Of a stretch of DNA of 45,796 nt, positions 22,561 to 30,074 are shown piece after piece. Under the pieces are notes generated by a model, which searched no databases, had not been told where the DNA came from, and worked only from the letters and a program-made list of their open reading frames with translations. The position numbers and the translations under genes were made by a program. Origin of the DNA: Candidatus Daviesbacteria bacterium (lineage in GTDB: Bacteria; Patescibacteriota; Microgenomatia; Daviesbacterales; UBA10151); assembly GCA_003519445.1 (NCBI GenBank), contig DOWS01000012.1:14134-59929 (forward strand), read 5' to 3'. Positions within the stretch are counted from its first letter, which is position 1. Each line of letters begins with the position of its first letter.

Positions 22561-23415
22561 ATGCCAGAACTCCCTGAAGTTGAAACAATTAAATTGGTTT
22601 TGCAAAGAAGAATCATTGGATTGACCATTAAAAAAATCCAGATACTTTCGCCTAAATCTTTCATAGGAAATCCCAATTCAGCAGAGGGACAAAAAGTACT
22701 CAAAATTGAGAGATTTGCCAAGTTACTGGCTGTTAATTTAGGCGAAGTAAATTTACTTTTCCATCTAAAGATGACTGGGCAACTGATTTTGCAAGGGGAA
22801 AGCGTAAAGCGTGAAGGGGAAAGGTATATTGGCGGGCATCCGACAGAAGATATGATGGGCAAAATGCCCAATTCTCATACAAGAGTTATTTTCAGTTTCT
22901 CGGACGGTTCAAAACTTTATTTTAATGACCAGAGAAGATTTGGATGGGTGAAGATAATTGACAATGGAAAATTGACAATTGACAATTTAGGGCCGGAACC
23001 ATTGGAAAAAGAATTTAATTGGCAAATTCTTAAAAAAAATTTATTAAAACATAAATCACAGCCTGTTAAAGTGGTTCTGATGGATCAGTCTGTTGTTTCC
23101 GGAGTGGGGAATATTTATTCTAATGAGGCTTGTTTTAATGCCAAAATTGATCCCAGAACTAAAGTAAGTAACTTAAGTAACTTACAATTTAAAAGATTAC
23201 ACTTAGGGGTACTTAAGTCTTTAAGAGATGGGATAGCACATGGAGGTTCAACCAGAGCCCATTTTCGAGACCCTGAAGGCCACAAGGGCTATTTTCTAGA
23301 CTATGCCTATGTCTATGGCTTGGATAAACACCCCTGTAAAGTCTGTAAAACCATCATTAAAAAAATCCAACTGGGAGGTAGAGGCACTTATTATTGTTCT
23401 AACTGTCAGAAATAG
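22561..23415 (+). CDS. mutM: Formamidopyrimidine-DNA glycosylase
   Basis: 284 residues. Starts MPELPEVETI, with Pro at position 2 as catalytic base and E at 3 as is required; H2TH region QSVVSGVGNIYSNEACF; C-terminal zinc finger CKVCKTI...CSNC. It removes 8-oxoguanine and other oxidised bases. Two repeat-derived inserts are visible (22957-22987, encoding IIDNGKLTIDN; 23163-23186). The zinc-finger-coding end occurs in three further copies (24481, 25125, 25924), each closing a cargo block. Confidence 0.97.
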   Translation: MPELPEVETIKLVLQRRIIGLTIKKIQILSPKSFIGNPNSAEGQKVLKIERFAKLLAVNLGEVNLLFHLKMTGQLILQGESVKREGERYIGGHPTEDMMGKMPNSHTRVIFSFSDGSKLYFNDQRRFGWVKIIDNGKLTIDNLGPEPLEKEFNWQILKKNLLKHKSQPVKVVLMDQSVVSGVGNIYSNEACFNAKIDPRTKVSNLSNLQFKRLHLGVLKSLRDGIAHGGSTRAHFRDPEGHKGYFLDYAYVYGLDKHPCKVCKTIIKKIQLGGRGTYYCSNCQK

Positions 23416-23421
23416 TATAAT
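23416..23421 (+). promoter_or_regulatory. -10 box directly after fpg stop
   Basis: TATAAT begins at the first base after the fpg stop codon; ATG of the next gene follows six bases later at 23428. The junction between host gene and cargo therefore coincides with the cargo's promoter. Confidence 0.6.
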
Positions 23422-23427
23422 GTGTTT

Positions 23428-24468
23428 ATGGCAGAAAATCCATCACAACATGTGGAAAATCTCTCTCGAAGAAGATTTCTAAAAAATGTTGCTAAAGGGG
23501 CAGCAGTGGTAGGAGGTTTGGCAGTGGCAGCAAAAGTTCTCCCCCCGATTCTTTTTCCGGAAGGAATTTCTCCCGAGGACGGGGATAATTCTCCATCTAC
23601 ACCCCTGCCTGAAGGATTATCTGCAGATACACTTACTCAACAAGAGTTAGAAAAAGCTCATATTCGAATAATTCCAACACCGAAGGTAGCACTTTATTTG
23701 AGAAAAGGTATTTTTGATTTTCCTCTTTTTGAGTATGCAAGAAGAGGGGGATTAAAAGAGGTGGTAGTAGTTTTGGTTGATCACCCAAGTCTTAGCTGGA
23801 ATGCGAGGGATAAATTACCAGAAGATATAAAGCCAATCTATGAGTCTGGTATTGTTAATCCGAGAGAAAAATCAGCACCTGAGTATAAATCTAAATTAAA
23901 CCCACAACAACTAGAACAAGCTATCGTAAGTGAGTCGGAAAATACTACCAAAACTGGTACCATCATTAGGCTTGATTATCCTTATTGGTATGTCAATAGT
24001 TCACCTGTCAGTGACCTTCTAATGACAAAAGGTTTTTCAGGAGAAGCAAAGAGATTGAAGAGGGGAGCTAGACTACGAAGTAATTCAGAATTAATAAATA
24101 AGATATTTGTTTTTGTTGCTGTCGGAGGAAAACAAGAGCCCTCGCCTGACCAATCATACTTGTCGCCAGACCAGTTTAGCGAAATACCTGGAGCCCGTGG
24201 ACCTAGCTTTTATGATGAAGGAACTTATAGATTTATCAAGCCTAATACTGCAGGTGTCATACTAAGGCACGAAAGCTCACATTACAGCTCCTCATCAACT
24301 AAACCAGAGTATTATGCGGATACAGAAATGTTTAAATTTATCACTCGTGCTTGGGAAAAGAAACAAAAAGGAGATACCAGCGGTTATGCTTTTGTTTTTG
24401 TTACAAATCAAGGATTAACCTTCACCAAAAAGCAAAACGGGCCAGAAGAACCAAACCAGTCAGTTTGA
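23428..24468 (+). CDS. Tat-exported protein with HExxH motif (putative metalloprotease)
   Basis: 346 residues. N-terminal twin-arginine signal SRRRFLKNVAKGAAVVGGLA (residues 13-32), then a linker rich in Pro and Ser, and a domain of unknown family. HESSH at residues 281-285 fits the HExxH zinc-protease motif, with Glu/Asp candidates a few residues later (KPEYYADTEMF) for the third ligand. It would act outside the cytoplasmic membrane. It is the first block behind fpg and has its own leaderless promoter. Protease function is inferred from the motif only. Confidence 0.65.
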   Translation: MAENPSQHVENLSRRRFLKNVAKGAAVVGGLAVAAKVLPPILFPEGISPEDGDNSPSTPLPEGLSADTLTQQELEKAHIRIIPTPKVALYLRKGIFDFPLFEYARRGGLKEVVVVLVDHPSLSWNARDKLPEDIKPIYESGIVNPREKSAPEYKSKLNPQQLEQAIVSESENTTKTGTIIRLDYPYWYVNSSPVSDLLMTKGFSGEAKRLKRGARLRSNSELINKIFVFVAVGGKQEPSPDQSYLSPDQFSEIPGARGPSFYDEGTYRFIKPNTAGVILRHESSHYSSSSTKPEYYADTEMFKFITRAWEKKQKGDTSGYAFVFVTNQGLTFTKKQNGPEEPNQSV

Positions 24469-24480
24469 GAACCATTTACT

Positions 24481-24570
24481 AAACACCCCTGTAAAGTCTG
24501 TAAAACCATCATTAAAAAAATCTCCCTAGCCGGCCGGGGAACATATTATTGTGGAAGATGTCAAAAATAA
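24481..24570 (+). pseudogene. Second copy of fpg 3' end
   Basis: The first 42 bases (24481-24522) are identical to fpg 23326-23367; then the two diverge. In frame: KHPCKVCKTIIKKISLAGRG, TYYCGRCQK and TAA. All four zinc-binding Cys are kept. Confidence 0.92.
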
Positions 24571-24574
24571 ACTG

Positions 24575-24603
24575 TTGTGGTGGTGGATTTTAGGTGATAT
24601 AAT
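24575..24603 (+). promoter_or_regulatory. Promoter of HicBA pair
   Basis: TTGTGG (24575-24580), 17 bases, TATAAT (24598-24603), then six bases to the ATG. It begins five bases after the fpg end copy. Confidence 0.65.
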
Positions 24604-24609
24604 ATAAAC

Positions 24610-24882
24610 ATGGAGAAACAGGTTTTAAACTACAGAATTATTATTGAACCGGAAAAAATGGGCAAAAAGACTGTCTATAATGCCTATTGTCCAACATTGG
24701 GCATAGCAGATTACGGAGATTCAATTGATGGAGTTTTGAAAAGTATTAAAGATGGAATTGAATTGGCTTTGGAAAGTTTAGCAGAAGAAGGTAAAGAGAT
24801 TCCTATTGATAATATTAGGGAGCAAACTGTCACTACAACCGAAGTAAGAGTGCCTGAAGGTGCCAGAATTGCTTTTGCATGA
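24610..24882 (+). CDS. hicB: HicB-type antitoxin
   Basis: 90 residues: NYRIIIEPEKMGKKTVYNAY, CPTLGIADYGDSIDGVLKSI and a C-terminal strand-turn segment that could be the DNA-binding part. Only 30-40 percent similar in appearance to the HicB at 10431, so not a recent duplicate. It overlaps hicA as ATGA. Confidence 0.85.
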   Translation: MEKQVLNYRIIIEPEKMGKKTVYNAYCPTLGIADYGDSIDGVLKSIKDGIELALESLAEEGKEIPIDNIREQTVTTTEVRVPEGARIAFA

Positions 24883-25103
24883 ATAAACTCCCCCGCAATG
24901 TTAAACCTCAAAGACTGATTAAGTTCTTGGAGAAACTTGGATTCCAAAAAGGGAAAGGTAGAGGAAGTCACATAAGACTTACTCATTCAGACGGCAGATG
25001 GACACAAGTAGCAGTTCATCCGGGCCCAGTTCCACGGGGGACTTTAAGAAAAATCATCAGACAAGCAGAACTTACAGAAGAGCAGTTAAATAATTTAAAA
25101 TAA
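24879..25103 (+). CDS. hicA: HicA-type mRNA interferase toxin
   Basis: 74 residues: RLIKFLEKLGFQKGKGRGSH with the catalytic His at its end, VAVHPGPVPRGTLRKIIRQA, and a short helix. A complete HicA. The ATG overlaps the hicB stop, so translation is coupled. With hicB it makes up the second block behind fpg. Confidence 0.88.
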   Translation: MNKLPRNVKPQRLIKFLEKLGFQKGKGRGSHIRLTHSDGRWTQVAVHPGPVPRGTLRKIIRQAELTEEQLNNLK

Positions 25104-25124
25104 AGGATATCCAACACACCTTCT

Positions 25125-25214
25125 TTACACCCCTGCAAGATTTGTGGAAAGTTGATTAAGAAAATCACTCTTGGCGGACGAGGAACATACTTTTGCCCAC
25201 ACTGCCAGAAATAA
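25125..25214 (+). pseudogene. Third copy of fpg 3' end
   Basis: In frame: LHPCKICGKLIKKITLGGRG, TYFCPHCQK and TAA. It is the most diverged copy at DNA level yet keeps CxxC...CxxC and the stop, so it probably came from a different fpg allele rather than from decay of the local one. Confidence 0.88.
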
Positions 25215-25226
25215 CATTATCCCAGA

Positions 25227-25499
25227 TTATTTAAACTGTACTTGAAGCGTGGTATTTAAGGCTGCTGCCAAACGTTTAAGAAAAGAAATAGAGGGACTTG
25301 TCCTAGCTTGTTCAACCCGGGAGATAACAGATTGGGTGGTATTCATTTTTTCAGCCAGATCCGCTTGGGTTATTTTTTTCTCTATCCTGGCACGAATAAT
25401 TGCCCGGGCGATTTCAAACTCGGGTTGAGACTCGTCGTAAAGTCTTTTAAATTCAGGGTCTTTTAATAATTTTTGTTTATATGTGTTCCAACTGGTCAT
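25227..25499 (-). CDS. HigA-type XRE antitoxin
   Basis: 90 residues: TSWNTYKQKLLKDPEFKRLY, HTH ITQADLAEKMNTTQSVISRV. ATG 25499 is chosen since TAATAT lies seven bases upstream and the protein then starts like its relative at 21231; ATG 25508 is the alternative. Promoter and palindromic operator lie in the 34 bases upstream. Confidence 0.87.
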   Translation of the reverse strand: MTSWNTYKQKLLKDPEFKRLYDESQPEFEIARAIIRARIEKKITQADLAEKMNTTQSVISRVEQARTSPSISFLKRLAAALNTTLQVQFK

Positions 25500-25506
25500 A
25501 TAATAC

Positions 25507-25536
25507 ATATTATCGCAAATTTGCGATAAATGTCAA
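25507..25536 (-). promoter_or_regulatory. Antitoxin promoter with perfect palindrome
   Basis: TATCGCAAATTTGCGATA (25511-25528) is a perfect 18-bp palindrome placed between TTGACA (minus strand, 25536-25531) and the -10 TAATAT. Clear operator for HigA autoregulation. Confidence 0.82.
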
Positions 25537-25547
25537 TACCCCAAAAG

Positions 25548-25907
25548 TTAATTTTGGATTTTTCCCCTAAAATATTCCTGCAAACGCTCCTTTGCAATTC
25601 TAATTTCTTTGGTAGGTGTTTTTTGCTTCTTTTTCTTAAATCCATGGAGGAGGAGAAATATTTTTCCAGGAGTTGCCACATAGAATATACGGATGTTGTC
25701 TGATCCGAGAATGCGGTATTCCCACAAGTCGCTTCCAGTTAGCTTTTTAACATGCGGGTATCCGCCTTCCAGCCCAAATTCCTGCAATAATTCAATCGCG
25801 CGAGCCACTTTTAGCCTTGCTTTTGCTTCCAATGAATCAATAAACTTTTCAACTGGTTTCTCACTTCTTGCGGTTTCATATAGTTCAACCTTCCAAGCAG
25901 CATGCAT
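25548..25907 (-). CDS. HigB-type toxin (Gp49-like)
   Basis: 119 residues: WKVELYETARSEKPVEKFID, TGSDLWEYRILGSDNIRIFY and LLHGFKKKKQKTPTKEIRIA. Complete HigB. On the minus strand TAAAAT lies exactly six bases before the ATG. It forms the third block behind fpg, in reverse orientation to the host gene, so cargo orientation is not fixed. Confidence 0.87.
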   Translation of the reverse strand: MHAAWKVELYETARSEKPVEKFIDSLEAKARLKVARAIELLQEFGLEGGYPHVKKLTGSDLWEYRILGSDNIRIFYVATPGKIFLLLHGFKKKKQKTPTKEIRIAKERLQEYFRGKIQN

Positions 25908-25923
25908 AAGCCTATTTTAGCAA

Positions 25924-25986
25924 ATTCTTAAAAAAATCTCCCTGGCCGGCCGGGGAACTTATTTTTGCGAACGCTGTCAAGCGTGA
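25924..25986 (+). pseudogene. Fourth copy of fpg 3' end (short)
   Basis: In frame: ILKKISLAGRGTYFCERCQA and TGA. It holds only the second half of the zinc finger. ATCTCCCT and GCCGGCCGGGGAAC are shared with the copy at 24481. As the outermost copy it may be the original fpg terminus. Confidence 0.85.
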
Positions 25987-26059
25987 GCAAAATCAAGAAG
26001 GAAGCGCCATTGAACTTGTTCAAGGCGACTCTATCTTATTTTTACCCAAAATGCCAAGG

Positions 26060-26101
26060 TTGACGAACCCCCAAAAGTGATGTATATTAGTGATGTATAT
26101 G
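26060..26101 (+). promoter_or_regulatory. Promoter and direct repeats of VapBC
   Basis: TTGACG (26060-26065), 17 bases, TATATT (26083-26088). AGTGATGTATAT occurs twice in direct repeat (26077-26088 and 26089-26100), covering the -10 box and the start region. Confidence 0.6.
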
Positions 26102-26413
26102 CATCAACTACAGAGAACCCAAATTTATTTACCTGCTGATTTAAGGCGCGAAATAGACCGCCAGAGGGCATTAAATGGTGAAAGTTTAGCTGAATACACC
26201 CGTAAGGCTTTGGGTAATCGTGTGCAAAAAGGAAAAAAAGAAAGAGCCAATTTAAAGAAACTGGCCGATGAGGTAGTGGGTGCTGCTCGCGGCACCAGAA
26301 CTAAAGAAGGGGTATTAAAATGGGAAAAAGAAATACGGCGTGATCGTAAATTAGCTGATCAACAGTGGATCAATCGATGGGACGAAGCGGTCAAAAAAAA
26401 TGTATCTGCCTGA
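26093..26413 (+). CDS. Antitoxin of VapBC-type pair
   Basis: About 106 residues: HQLQRTQIYLPADLRREIDR and QRALNGESLAEYTRKALGNR form a ribbon-helix-helix domain; a basic linker and an acidic/Trp-containing tail (KLADQQWINRWDEAVKK) follow. ATG 26093 and ATG 26099 are both possible. It overlaps the toxin start by 14 bases. The partner toxin carries a nonsense mutation. Confidence 0.78.
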   Translation: MYMHQLQRTQIYLPADLRREIDRQRALNGESLAEYTRKALGNRVQKGKKERANLKKLADEVVGAARGTRTKEGVLKWEKEIRRDRKLADQQWINRWDEAVKKNVSA

Positions 26414-26774
26414 CACCAATATTTTTATCAAAGCTATCCAGGGTTTTGAACCAGAGGCAACATTTCTTAAGAAAAATATTAAGCGCGGGAATATTGTTAT
26501 TTCAGTAGTGGTGATTGGTGAGTTTTTCGCCAAATCTAATCCTGTGGAAGAAAATGCCTTTAATAATCTTTTAACTAAATTCAAAGTACTTGATATTGAT
26601 GAAGATACTGCCAGAGAAGCCGGATTATATAGAAGAGGGATGTCCGAGAAAACAAAACAGGGATTATTGCTGGATTGTTTTCTGGCAGCCTAGGCCAAAC
26701 TTAATCATTTAACTTTGGTGACCAATAATAAAGCCGACTTTCCCATGAAAGACATTGATGTCAAAAAGGTGTAA
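26400..26774 (+). pseudogene. PIN-domain toxin (VapC type) with internal stop
   Basis: MYLPDTNIFIKAIQGFEPEA through LLLDCFLAA, then TAG at 26691-26693. The same frame continues without gap as AKLNHLTLVTNNKADFPMKD and ends at TAA 26772-26774, which is the normal PIN C terminus (LVTNN..DF). A single substitution in a sense codon explains the stop. The truncated protein has lost the last acidic motif and is probably inactive. Confidence 0.85.
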
Positions 26775-26792
26775 ACTAACCTTTGGGTAATT

Positions 26793-28166
26793 ATGGAACA
26801 AAAACCGTCCTTTGCCTCGGTTTTGGGGAACCGGGGATTTTTAAATTTGTGGATCAACCAGATCCTGGTCCAGCTTTCTTATAACTCCTTAAATTTTGCT
26901 CTCATCATTTGGGTTTTTAAGCTGACTGATTCCAGCATGGCAGTGGCTGTGCTGCTGCTTGCGGTTTACCTGCCGGCAGTTTTACTGGGTTTATTTACCG
27001 GAGTGTTAGTGGATTTGATTGACCGTAAAAAGATTATTATGTTGATTGATTTTTTCCTCTGTCTTTCCTTTTTTAGCCTGATTTTCCTTAAAGACAGCTA
27101 CCCGGCTATTTTGGCTGTAGCTTTTTTTGTTAATGCCCTAGGCCAATTTTACGCTCCGGCAGAAGCATCAGCCATCCCCTTGATAGTCAAAAGACCACAG
27201 TTGTTAGTGGCCAATTCGTTTTTCTCCATCACTTTGTATTCCAGTTTCCTGCTGGGATTTGGTTTGGCCGGACCTTTTATTAACCATTTTGGCATAAATA
27301 TGGTTTTTGTCGCGGGAGGAATATTTTTGGGCTTGGCATTTTTCCTTGCTTTTACCTTTCCCTCAATCCGGGCTAAACCTGATGAACAAGGCAAAAAACT
27401 GGTTTTGGCTTTGAAAAAAAGAGATTACCACAAAATTTGGGAGGTTGGTTTATATGAGATGGTAGAAACAGCAAATTTAATCAGAGGAAAATTGCCTGTT
27501 GCGTCCTCAATTCTCATTTTGGCAGGAGTGCAGATGGTTATAGGGGTTTTGGCAGTACTTATGCCGGGACTTCTGGAGAAATCTTTGCATATTAAAGCTA
27601 CAGATGCTTCTTATGTTTTGGTTATCCCTTTGGGCCTTGGTATTATTTCAGGAGGATTAATTTTAAGCCGCATAGGATATCTTTTGGTACGGAGAAAACT
27701 GGTTGCAAAAGCAATTCTTTTTGGAGGATTGCTTTTTTTCCTGATCGGAATTGCTCCAATTATTTCTCCTGCCATAAAACATTTGCCCAGACCCATACCT
27801 TTGCCGTTTTTCTATCAGCCGCCGCTATCTGCTGTTGTAGCTTTTAGTTCGTTTTTATTGGGGTTGGTGATGGTATCTATTTTGGTGCCGTCTCAAACAG
27901 TTTTACAGGAAAATACGCCGGCAGGCGGCAGGGGAAAAGTTTTTTCGGTTTTGGGAGTAATCATGGCAGGACTGTCTTTGATACCTGTTTTGCTGTCAGG
28001 TATTCTGGCTGATATTTTTGGGACAGCGCCGATTTTTATAGCATTAGGGGTTGTCATATTACTGGTGGGACTGTTTGGACTTAAACCAAGTTTGTTTTTT
28101 CCAGGTAAAAGCCTATCTTTTAAAGTAAGGGAATTTTTAGGATTAGGGCATTGGGAAGGGAAGTAG
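26793..28166 (+). CDS. Major facilitator superfamily transporter
   Basis: 457 residues with twelve membrane segments. The first cytoplasmic loop carries GVLVDLIDRKKIIML, the MFS motif A equivalent. A longer central loop separates the halves. Similar proteins (MFS_3/enterobactin exporter-like) export small molecules. It ends directly before recF (28167) with no gap, so both are probably read from one transcript. A repeat end of fpg or VapC does not overlap it. Confidence 0.88.
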   Translation: MEQKPSFASVLGNRGFLNLWINQILVQLSYNSLNFALIIWVFKLTDSSMAVAVLLLAVYLPAVLLGLFTGVLVDLIDRKKIIMLIDFFLCLSFFSLIFLKDSYPAILAVAFFVNALGQFYAPAEASAIPLIVKRPQLLVANSFFSITLYSSFLLGFGLAGPFINHFGINMVFVAGGIFLGLAFFLAFTFPSIRAKPDEQGKKLVLALKKRDYHKIWEVGLYEMVETANLIRGKLPVASSILILAGVQMVIGVLAVLMPGLLEKSLHIKATDASYVLVIPLGLGIISGGLILSRIGYLLVRRKLVAKAILFGGLLFFLIGIAPIISPAIKHLPRPIPLPFFYQPPLSAVVAFSSFLLGLVMVSILVPSQTVLQENTPAGGRGKVFSVLGVIMAGLSLIPVLLSGILADIFGTAPIFIALGVVILLVGLFGLKPSLFFPGKSLSFKVREFLGLGHWEGK

Positions 28167-29207
28167 ATGTTTCTCAAGCAACTAAATTTAATTAATTTCA
28201 GGAATTACGGAAAACTAGATTTACAGTTTGACGAGCGTCCCACCATTTTTGTAGGCAATAATGCTGCTGGAAAATCCAACCTGTTGGAAGCGGTCTATTT
28301 TTTATCAACCACTAAATCAGGCAGGGTAGATGAAGAAACGGAACTCATTAAGCAAGGAGAAAATGCGGCCTTAGTCACAGGATTGATTCAGGAAACTAAA
28401 TTAGAAATAAATATGCAAATGATAGATGAAAAATTGCATAAAAGAGTCAAAGTTAATGGGGTACCACGCAGGGTGGTGGATTATATTGGTAATTTGCCGG
28501 TGGTACTATTTTCTCCTTCAGATATCAATATGGTCACAGGCAGTCCAAGTCTGCGGAGATGGCATCTGGATTTAAGTTTAGCCCAAGTTGATTCCCATTA
28601 TAAGAAATCTTTAACTCTGTATGAACAGGTTTTAGTAAGCAGGAATAGGGTTTTAAAAAGAATCAGGGAAGGGCAGGGAAAAGTTGATGAGTTGGACTAT
28701 TGGACAAATGAGCTGATTAAATATGCCAAAGTAGTATCAGACGCTAGAATTGCTTTTCTGGAATCAATGAATAATTTTGAGAGTCCTTTGGGTAAATTCA
28801 TTTTTGAGTATAAGCAGAGTTTATTAAATAAAGAGAGATTAGCAGAATATAATGGTAGGGAAGTGGCTGCTGCAGTAACCCTAATTGGTCCTCATCGAGA
28901 TGATTTTGTACTCAATCTGAATAATCGAAATTTGGCTTATTTTGGTTCCCGAGGTGAACAGAGAACAGCCACTTTGGCTTTTAAGCTGGCTACTTTGGAA
29001 TATATGGCTCTCTCATTGGGCAAAAGGCCGATTTTACTGCTGGATGATGTTTTTTCAGAGCTGGATGCTAACCACAGGGCTCATGTGGTGGAGGTAGTCT
29101 CCCGCCAACAAACCATTATTGCCACAGTGGAACTGGAAAACCTCCCCAAATCTTTCCTAAATTCCTCCAGGATTTTAAGGGTGGAGGAGGGAGTTGTAAG
29201 GCTATAG
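28167..29207 (+). CDS. recF: DNA replication and repair protein RecF
   Basis: 346 residues, SMC-like ATPase that loads RecA at gaps. Walker A GNNAAGKSN (residues 30-38), signature SRGEQRTATLAFKLA, Walker B ILLLDDVFSELD. Normal length. The ATG follows the MFS stop at once. The 3' end from about base 29130 occurs again at 31642-31731, bounding a 2.4-kb block. Confidence 0.96.
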   Translation: MFLKQLNLINFRNYGKLDLQFDERPTIFVGNNAAGKSNLLEAVYFLSTTKSGRVDEETELIKQGENAALVTGLIQETKLEINMQMIDEKLHKRVKVNGVPRRVVDYIGNLPVVLFSPSDINMVTGSPSLRRWHLDLSLAQVDSHYKKSLTLYEQVLVSRNRVLKRIREGQGKVDELDYWTNELIKYAKVVSDARIAFLESMNNFESPLGKFIFEYKQSLLNKERLAEYNGREVAAAVTLIGPHRDDFVLNLNNRNLAYFGSRGEQRTATLAFKLATLEYMALSLGKRPILLLDDVFSELDANHRAHVVEVVSRQQTIIATVELENLPKSFLNSSRILRVEEGVVRL

Positions 29208-29216
29208 GATTATTGA

Positions 29217-29222
29217 TATAAT
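29217..29222 (+). promoter_or_regulatory. -10 box of nitrilase gene
   Basis: TATAAT, seven bases before the ATG at 29230 and ten bases after the recF stop; leaderless promoter at the left edge of the inserted block. Confidence 0.6.
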
Positions 29223-29229
29223 TAAAATC

Positions 29230-29982
29230 ATGATTGTTTTGGAACTAGAGCAACAAAGATTTATTAGAGTTGGTGCTGCTCAGGTGGAGCAGGTAGATGA
29301 TCCGGAAAAAAACTTGGGGACTATAGTGGGGATGATGAAAATTTGGACCCCTTATGCGGATATCCTGTGTTTTCCGGAAATTTCCTTGTCGGGTCAAGCC
29401 AAAGACCGAGATTTAACAGATCTTCATGAAGAAATTAAAAGACAAGCCAGAAACACTAATCTATGGGTGGTTTACGGGGCTTATACCAGACGGGGTGATC
29501 AAATTTTTAATGAGGCCTACATTGTTGATAATAAGGGGAGTCTTCGTTTAACCTGTCAAAAGCAAAATCCATGGAGGGATGAGAAAGGGGTTACAGCCGG
29601 CAGCGAATCATCAGTAATTCACACCGAATTGGGTAATTTGGGAGTGGTGATTTGCTGGGATCTGGCCAGACCGGAAAATTTAAGAAGATTAGTTGCCCAA
29701 GGAGCGGAAATTGTTTTTTGTCCGTCTTATTGGTATGTCGGGAGGGAATTTGACGCCACTGATGTTATTGATAAATTGCCTTCAGCTACTGCTTTTCAAA
29801 ATCAAGTTTATCTTGTGTATTGCGATGCCTACACTCAAAATGGAGAAACAGCCGGTTTAAGTAAGATTTGCTCACCCACATATGTACTGGTAGCTGCCAG
29901 ACCAGACAGAGAAGAAACCATTACTGCTAGGCTGGATCGGGAAAAACTTTGGCAAAGCAGAAAAATCTTTGACTGCTGGTAA
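29230..29982 (+). CDS. Carbon-nitrogen hydrolase (nitrilase superfamily)
   Basis: 250 residues with the complete Glu-Lys-Cys triad: E50 in CFPEISLSG, K111 in CQKQNPW, C142 in VVICWDLARPEN. The family hydrolyses amides or nitriles, or transfers the acyl group. Its gene precedes the DFP/aldolase/GNAT fusion inside the block flanked by recF ends, which suggests a common pathway, perhaps release of an amine or pantothenate-like amide (inference). Confidence 0.88.
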   Translation: MIVLELEQQRFIRVGAAQVEQVDDPEKNLGTIVGMMKIWTPYADILCFPEISLSGQAKDRDLTDLHEEIKRQARNTNLWVVYGAYTRRGDQIFNEAYIVDNKGSLRLTCQKQNPWRDEKGVTAGSESSVIHTELGNLGVVICWDLARPENLRRLVAQGAEIVFCPSYWYVGREFDATDVIDKLPSATAFQNQVYLVYCDAYTQNGETAGLSKICSPTYVLVAARPDREETITARLDREKLWQSRKIFDCW

Positions 29983-30050
29983 GTTTAACCTGAAGTGGTC
30001 TGCCTACACAACTTGTTGATTTTTCCAAGGTAAAGGTTTATATTGACAAT

Positions 30051-30074
30051 TAGCTTTCTAAGCTAAGGAGGTAT
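30051..30074 (+). promoter_or_regulatory. Hairpin and strong Shine-Dalgarno before fusion gene
   Basis: TTAGCTT-TCT-AAGCTAA (30051-30067) is a 7-bp stem-loop that is followed at once by GGAGGT and the ATG at 30075. This is one of the few clear Shine-Dalgarno sites in the window; the hairpin could tune access to it. Confidence 0.5.

Noticed and set aside
24478..25986. Separate zinc-ribbon genes after fpg
   Set aside because: The frames have no start codon or promoter, begin inside the zinc finger, and match the fpg end; they are remnants, not genes.
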